Below, piece by piece: positions 58,680 through 64,000 of a DNA stretch of 64,000 nucleotides. The notes under the pieces are model-generated. The model worked only from the letters and a program-made list of their open reading frames with translations. It was not told the DNA's origin and searched no databases. Origin of the DNA: Cordia subcordata (taxonomy: Eukaryota > Streptophyta > Magnoliopsida > Boraginales > Cordiaceae); NCBI GenBank assembly GCA_028554755.1, contig JAPTOF010000026.1, positions 992,001-1,056,000 of the forward strand. The letters are read 5' to 3'. Within the stretch, counting starts at the first letter, position 1; every line of letters starts with the position of its first letter. The translations under genes and the position numbers were made by a program.

Positions 58680-59860
58680 ATGACCCTTATTTGTGGAAGC
58701 ATTACACTGATCAAGTTATTAGATGATACGTCACTGAATCCAAAATTCCATCCACCTTGAGATTTTGTCACACACATACATACGGTGGCTATTTTGGTCC
58801 AAAGAGAGCTGCACGTAAAATTCTTGAATATGGACCATATTGGTTGAACTTATTTCGAGATTTCTGTGAGTTTTGCAAAAGATGTGTTAACTTTCAAAGA
58901 ACTGGTAGTTTAGGGCATAGGGATCAAATGCATTTGAATTCTATCCTTTTGTGTGAAATCTTTGATGTGTGGGGGTTGGATTTCATGGGACTGTTTCCGT
59001 CGTCCTTTGGGTATACGTATATCATTCTTGCAGTTGATTATGTATCTAAATGGATAGAGGCCAAACCTACACATATTGATGATGCTAAAGTAGTTGTAGA
59101 TTTTGTGAAGTCTAGTATTTCAATAGGTATGGAGTTCTCAGTGATAGAGGGACACACTTTTGCAGTAAAGTGCTTAGAGCAGTCTCAAAGAAATATGGTG
59201 TGACACACAGTACTTCCATGGCTTATCGTCTGCAGACGAATGGATAAACCGAAGTGTCTAATTGGGAAATAAAATCAAGTCTCGAAAAGACAATGAATTC
59301 GAATAAGACAGATTGGAGTTTACAGCTAGACGAAGCTCTTTGGGCTTACAAAACACCGATAGGCATGTCACCGTATCGATTGGTATTTGGAAAGCCTTGC
59401 CACCTTCCAGTGGAACTAGAACACAAGGCGTATTGGGCGATCAAACAATGTAACATGGAATTATAAAAGGCGGGAGAACAACTAAAATTGCAAATTCCAA
59501 AGCTCGAGGAAATTCAGAATGATGCATATGAAAGCTCAAGAATTTACAAGGAAAAGACGAAAGCTTTTCATGATCAGCGAATATCAAGAAAGCAATTTTT
59601 CGTGGGACAAAAAGTGTTACTTTACCAATCTTGTTTAAAATTGTTTCTAGGTAAGATTCGTTCTCGTTAGATAGGTCCTTCCATTATCACTACGGTTTTT
59701 GTACATGGTGTAGTGGAAATCCACAGTGTGGAGACAAATAAGGTGTTAAAGGTGAATGGTCATCATTTGAATCCTTTCTATGACGAATTTCATGTGCAAA
59801 TGGTGGAAGAATTAATGTTAGAAGCGCCACCGAAATACGAGTAATCGTTCCGAAACATTG
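58680..59860 (+). pseudogene. Athila-type integrase and C terminus
   Basis: Zinc-binding CHTHTYGGYFGPKRAARKIL and FCEFCKRCVNFQRTG (HHCC). Core: WGLDFMGLFPSS (first Asp); the second Asp block is mutated and frameshifted (VIEGHTF where SDRGTHF is expected). [21 protein letters not shown] follows, then [20 protein letters not shown]. The C-terminal part runs VNGHHLNPFYDEFHVQMVEE to a stop near 59841. The sequence after it (CTGGCGGGAGCAACCC) is typical of the 3' side of pol in this family. Confidence 0.9.
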
Positions 59861-60779
59861 AGCCAACGACATTAAACAAAGGCACTGGCGGGAGCAACCC
59901 ACAGAGTTAGAAACTTCATTTGGTGTTTTTCTAAGTGCTTTTTGTTTACTTTTCAGTTTTTGCAAATTTTTATCATTTTTCTTCAATTTTAGACACTTTT
60001 CTAAAAGTTTCTTTTTTTTTATTTTTTCTGTTCATCTTCTTCCTTGGAAACCCCAATTATGCACTATTTTTGTTCTATTGTTCTATGGAGTTGTTGATTG
60101 TTGTAGGTGTAAGGTAGCTTGGAATCCTAGTAGAATAGAGCTAATTTTGGACTAAAAGTGGTGTATGCAGGTCAAATTGATAAGCACAAAAGAAATTTTT
60201 AAATAGACCACTTTGGTACCCAATTTTCCTTTATTCACAAAATTCCCCAGCCCCAATTCTAATTTTCCCCAACCCTCGTTAGCCCCCAATTTCCAAATTC
60301 GCTTTTCTCTCGCCATCATCCTCCATTGCACATGATCGACCCCACTCCCGTCGACCACTTTCATCATTACAAGCACCCGCGACTCCACCTTACTACCTTC
60401 CATTGCCGCACTTTTCTCTTTCACACCAACCCGCACCACCGCCACAACCAACTTCACCAGAAAACGCCACCATCTTCGCCCACCACCGCGACCATCTTTG
60501 CCCCCTACCATGACCGCTCATCCATATCGGATCACTTCCCGTCGCTTCCATCAGTCCTTATTCCTTTGTCATGACACCACTAAGACCGCACTCAATCAAT
60601 TACTGCACCACCCCCTCAAAACAGCCAACGGATAGCGCTACAAGCGCACACACAGCAGGCCAGATGGGGGAATCTTGGGAAGCTGTTTTTATTTCATCTC
60701 AAAAGTTATTTTTTGTTGCTGAAAAGTTCTGTTTTGTATTTTTAAAAATTTAATATAACCTTTAAAGGAAGGAAAAGCT
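59861..60779. other. region downstream of Athila-type pol
   Basis: A T-rich leader, then a C-rich Pro/His/Thr-coding-like stretch (60230-60610). The open frames here have no known domain. I see no envelope-like gene and no 3' LTR, so the element is probably truncated somewhere in this interval. Confidence 0.5.
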
Positions 60780-61880
60780 TAACTCCTAATATATAAGTCA
60801 AATAATTAATGACTTTGTATACAATACTTTTACTCAAAATTCTACTGCTAAAAGTTTCAAAAATCAAAAATTGAAATTTCATAGATATACCAAACAGAGT
60901 CTAATCTTCGATATTTAATGACAAATTAATCAACAAAATCTTAATAACATTACAAAATTAACTTAATTTTAAAAATATATCACTAATCTATTACAAGTTA
61001 GTGATACTTTAGCTATGAAAAAGTGAAAAAAAAATATTAAACTTAAATTTAAAATTTTATTGCAAATCCGTCAATCATTGACAACAAATTGGCGAGGAAA
61101 TTTAAAAAAAAAAAAAGAATAAAAGATAAAACTTAAATTAAACACATTGATGGAAATCTTAACAAAACTAAAATGTAAATAACAAAATGAAACATAAGTA
61201 AAAAAAATCCATCACTATATTAAGAAAAATTAAACTTAAATTTTAAAAGTCCACAGTAAACCTGTCACTAATTACATGACAAATTAATGATCAAAATTTT
61301 TAAACAAAAAATTATGAAAGCAAACTTCAATTTAAAAGTTTATCTCTCATTGATCACTAATTAATAACAAACCAATGATAGAAATATTAAAGAAAAAAAG
61401 ATAAAAATAAAAAGTAATTTTAAATTTAGAAGTTCGATGTTATTTAGTGATGATAAAGCTAAAAAATTAAAATAATAATAGAAAATAAAACTTAAATTTG
61501 AAAGTCCATCTGTAAATAGCAATGAAAATGTTAAAAATTCTATACTAAAATATTAAACTTAAATTTTAAGTCCGTTGCTAATCTATAGCAAATGAGAGAT
61601 CAACATCTTAAGAAAAAAATTATAAAAAACACTTTAATTTAAAATTCATGCCTGATGAAAAATTAGAAAACTTACATTTAAATGTCCACCCTAATTAGTG
61701 AGAGCTTTTTTAAAGAAAATTAAAAACTTCAAATCAAACTTGGATTTAAAAGCCCCTTATTTATCCATCGCAAATTTAATTTTTTTTAAAAAAAATATTC
61801 ATAGCTAATCAGCATCAGCAATAGATATTTATACATACAGCAATACCAAACTTCTTAAAAAATTTTCGTTGCTAAGAATA
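60780..61880. repeat. decayed tandem array, possibly CACTA subterminal repeats
   Basis: About ten degenerate units of roughly 90-120 bases. Each has a form of AAACTTAAATTTAAAAGTCC, then a CCGT(C/T)-CTAAT-like phrase and GACAAATTAATGAT-AAAAT. Such CCGTC-CTAAT / TTAG-GACGG units are common in subterminal regions of plant CACTA (En/Spm) elements. No CACTA terminus or transposase is present, so the assignment is inference. Confidence 0.45.
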
Positions 61881-61979
61881 GCAAGATACTTTTTTCTATC
61901 ACTAATTAACAATTGCTACAAGCTAGAAAACTATCAAAATATTAATTTACTACAAAAATTAAGTATATTTTGGGTAAAA

Positions 61980-61980
61980 C

Positions 61981-62023
<43 letters not shown>
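61980..62023. repeat. (TA)n microsatellite
   Basis: About 22 TA units. The open frame across it is not a gene. Confidence 0.95.
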
Positions 62024-62025
<2 letters not shown>

Positions 62026-62029
62026 TGTT

Positions 62030-63776
62030 GGTGTGTATATGCAGACAGATGTACGTATAAAAGAGTCTAGAGAAAACACATAATGGTAGTTTCAAAACAA
62101 AGCACATCAATCTAGACGACTGCATAGCTATTCCTTTTGAATAATAAACTAAATGCTACTACTAAATATATACTACATCCTTACTGTTTCACCTTCTTCC
62201 TTTAGTCATACACACGGAATAATTTTAATATACAATATACGAATTCTTAATTATCGAGGATAAGAGTATAAAGGGATAACGTAAAGTATTACCATAAACG
62301 GAATAAAACACCGAGTAATATCTTGAATCTCTTACCTTCCTCCTCAGGAGGGAACGGATTCTATGCATGCTCGCTACTTATGAGTAGGCACGTCAGCAAG
62401 AAGAAGATGAGCAACTGCGCAAAGAATTCTTTCCTAATACTAATAAAATGCGCTGCCATCTTACAAGTTTTGATTTGTTTGAGCTGATTGTTAAAATCAT
62501 GTATGTGCTAATGTACATAAACAGTATATATATTAAGGCAATAAATTGTATATAAGAAGACTTGAAGTCTTCTTGTTTTTGGGCGAAGAAGACTTGTTTG
62601 TTTCTTTTTCTTGATCCACAAAGATTTGAATTTTACAATTTTATAGATATTAAAGAAAGAATTGTTATCATGAGAAAGCGAAATGCACCTCATTTTTTAA
62701 AAAAAGAAGACAATAATTTAAATTTAATTACTAGTCTATCATCATAAATGAACCCAATTAATTAACCCAAAATGTTTACTTTTTGTGATAAATTGAATAC
62801 AAAAATAGTGGAGAAAGGCGTTACACACCCCCTTTAAACACACAACATTCTCATTGCAACAAATGAAAAAAAACCATAGTTTAGGACCCCAAGTAAATTA
62901 TAATATGCGTAGAGCATACTTTAATACCACCTTAATGACTCATGCCAGTAGACAGACTCTGATCAATTAAAAAAAAAAAGAAAAACGGAAAAGGGATGAC
63001 TTTGCAAATTTTTTCTAAAAATTAATTTCCTTACCGATCATGTTTAATCTATATCATATTTCATCTTATTGGGCAACCTTCGTTGAACCCATCTGTTTCT
63101 GCAACTACTCTTTTGCAGTCTTGAGTTGAAAATGTCTTCAATGAAAAGGAAAAACACACATAGGGCTACCCCACATGAGATAATTAACCAATCATTTTGG
63201 AGTCAATAGGAATGCTGTAATTGCTCTATTATTAGATACATCAACTTGGCAGTGGTCCCACTTGGGAAGAAACATAATTAAACAAAGAAATGGGAAAAAG
63301 TAAAGAATTTCCTGGGCAAAATTTAAGGGCATGGCATGTAAATGATATAATTGCAAGTTGAATGAGTCTTAGAGAGATCTTCTTAAGGAATAGTTTTTTT
63401 TTGCCTTCTAATCTATTTGTCAATTTTGACTAAGCATCAAACAACTTTCAACATAGCATTAAGCTAGAGAGAGGGGGGGAGGGGGGGAGGGGGGTGGCGG
63501 AACCTTTGACGACTTCAAATTCTGGTCATCTTCAAGAAAATAATTAGTTTGACTGAATTTTCTTTTCTGGAGACAGATGTAAGCTGTGCAAATGTATAAA
63601 TTCTATGGATTTTTCCTTGATAGTTTTGATTATGTAAGTCTCTATTTACTTTTACACACTAATATATTTTATCACACGCTTCAGTAGATCACAAATGACA
63701 TTTTTTTTTGGATTGACTTGCGCTATTGCATAAAAGTTCTTTTTTCTAGGTAAATGATTCCAATTGTAGCCATCCG
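62030..63776. other. intergenic region at right end
   Basis: No gene is recognised. A purine/G-rich tract with three runs of six or more G lies at 63472-63500. Several short open frames have no family signature. Confidence 0.45.
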
Positions 63777-63998
63777 TTACTGAGAATAGAGATTGATTGA
63801 ATAGAGATCCTTCCCAGATATTGAGGATGAGCCATTATTTGCAATCTCTGATGAATGAATAAGACTCTCTGTGTCCCTTGTGTTTTCCAAATTCAACTCA
63901 TCATACTTGTCTCTGAGGGCTTTAAATTTCAATTCATCACCATGAATACTTGAATCGACATTTGGTTCCTGAACACTAATTTCACCTTCAAGCATGCT
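63777..63998 (-). CDS. possible exon of an unidentified host gene, cut by window end
   Basis: A minus-strand open frame of hydrophilic, charged sequence: EGEISVQEPNVDSS, then DELKFKALRDKYDELNLENT with a heptad-like coiled-coil pattern, then SSEIANNGSSSISGKD. It ends TATTCTCAGTAACGG, which is either a stop (TAA) or a splice donor CA/GTAACG. Amino-acid composition is unlike the simple-repeat and transposon frames nearby. I do not recognise a family; a coiled-coil protein is the most that can be said. It could be an intronic or chance frame. Confidence 0.4.
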   Translation of the reverse strand, partial: SMLEGEISVQEPNVDSSIHGDELKFKALRDKYDELNLENTRDTESLIHSSEIANNGSSSISGKDLYSINLYSQ

Positions 63999-64000
63999 CA

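Noticed and set aside
54409..59860. Endogenous pararetrovirus (RT and RNase H next to a protease)
   Set aside because: An integrase with HHCC and core motifs follows the RNase H, and an LTR and tRNA-Asp-type primer site precede gag. This is Ty3/gypsy, not a virus of the caulimovirid type.
60152..60753. Pro/His/Thr-rich open frames and a Gly/Val-rich frame on the other strand
   Set aside because: C-rich compositional bias without any domain; probably the 3' untranslated part of the Athila-type element or adjoining DNA.
1..64000. CRISPR arrays, bacterial operons, tRNA and rRNA genes
   Set aside because: No regularly spaced palindromic repeats, no ribosome-binding-site-driven gene strings and no cloverleaf or rRNA signature seen; the tRNA-like matches are complementary primer sites of retroelements.

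Overview
The window looks like AT-rich nuclear DNA of a flowering plant, most likely a eudicot. It carries plant Ty1/copia, Ty3/gypsy (Athila-type), LINE, hAT-like, Helitron and TRIM sequences, and one gene with spliceosomal introns encoding a plant-type polygalacturonase. I see no bacterial operons, tRNA, rRNA or CRISPR. The species cannot be named from the sequence.

Layout. 1-1330 is a TA/CATA microsatellite followed by unassigned DNA. 1331-3690 is a decayed LINE on + (RT tail, zf-RVT region, RNase H). 5020-5720 is an antisense scrap of Athila-type gag. 6344-9320 is a broken copia element on + with a tRNA-iMet-type primer site. 11022-28598 is one old LTR element on - whose 513/519-bp LTRs are flanked by TGTCA. 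It is split by two younger copia elements on - (11997-17969, TSD GGAAC; 20526-25353, TSD AAAAG) and by a 382-bp TRIM (27035-27416). LTR divergence by hand count is about 17%, 6% and 7%, in agreement with this nesting order. Outside these inserts the outer element has no recognisable coding sequence.

28853-32827 (-) is the one gene that looks intact. It is a seven-exon glycoside hydrolase family 28 polygalacturonase of 453 residues with a signal peptide, all four catalytic motifs, consistent GT/AG splice sites and a TATA box. Its introns hold long TA microsatellites. 33000-38555 is AT-rich intergenic DNA with a 482-bp Helitron. 38561-39538 is a solo LTR (TSD TCCTT) with three 120-bp repeats upstream of its TATA box.

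40020-40150 is a piece of Athila-type LTR. 43069-47310 is a Helitron-rich block with one fully delimited element (44055-46774). 48180-49130 resembles a copia LTR. 49250-52700 is an antisense hAT-like transposase pseudogene interrupted by a 916-bp LINE insert that has ORF1 but no ORF2 (13-bp TSD). 53740-59850 is an Athila-type gag-pol on + with many breaks. 60780-61870 is a decayed array that may be CACTA subterminal repeats. The right edge (63777-64000) may hold an exon of a host gene on -.

I found no convincing new enzymatic or defence system. The most notable structures are the non-coding outer LTR element, the repeat-bearing solo LTR, the W-box-like cluster in the leader of the first copia element, the ORF1-only LINE and the Helitron block. 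All open-frame, divergence and motif statements come from reading by eye; no alignment or database search was run.
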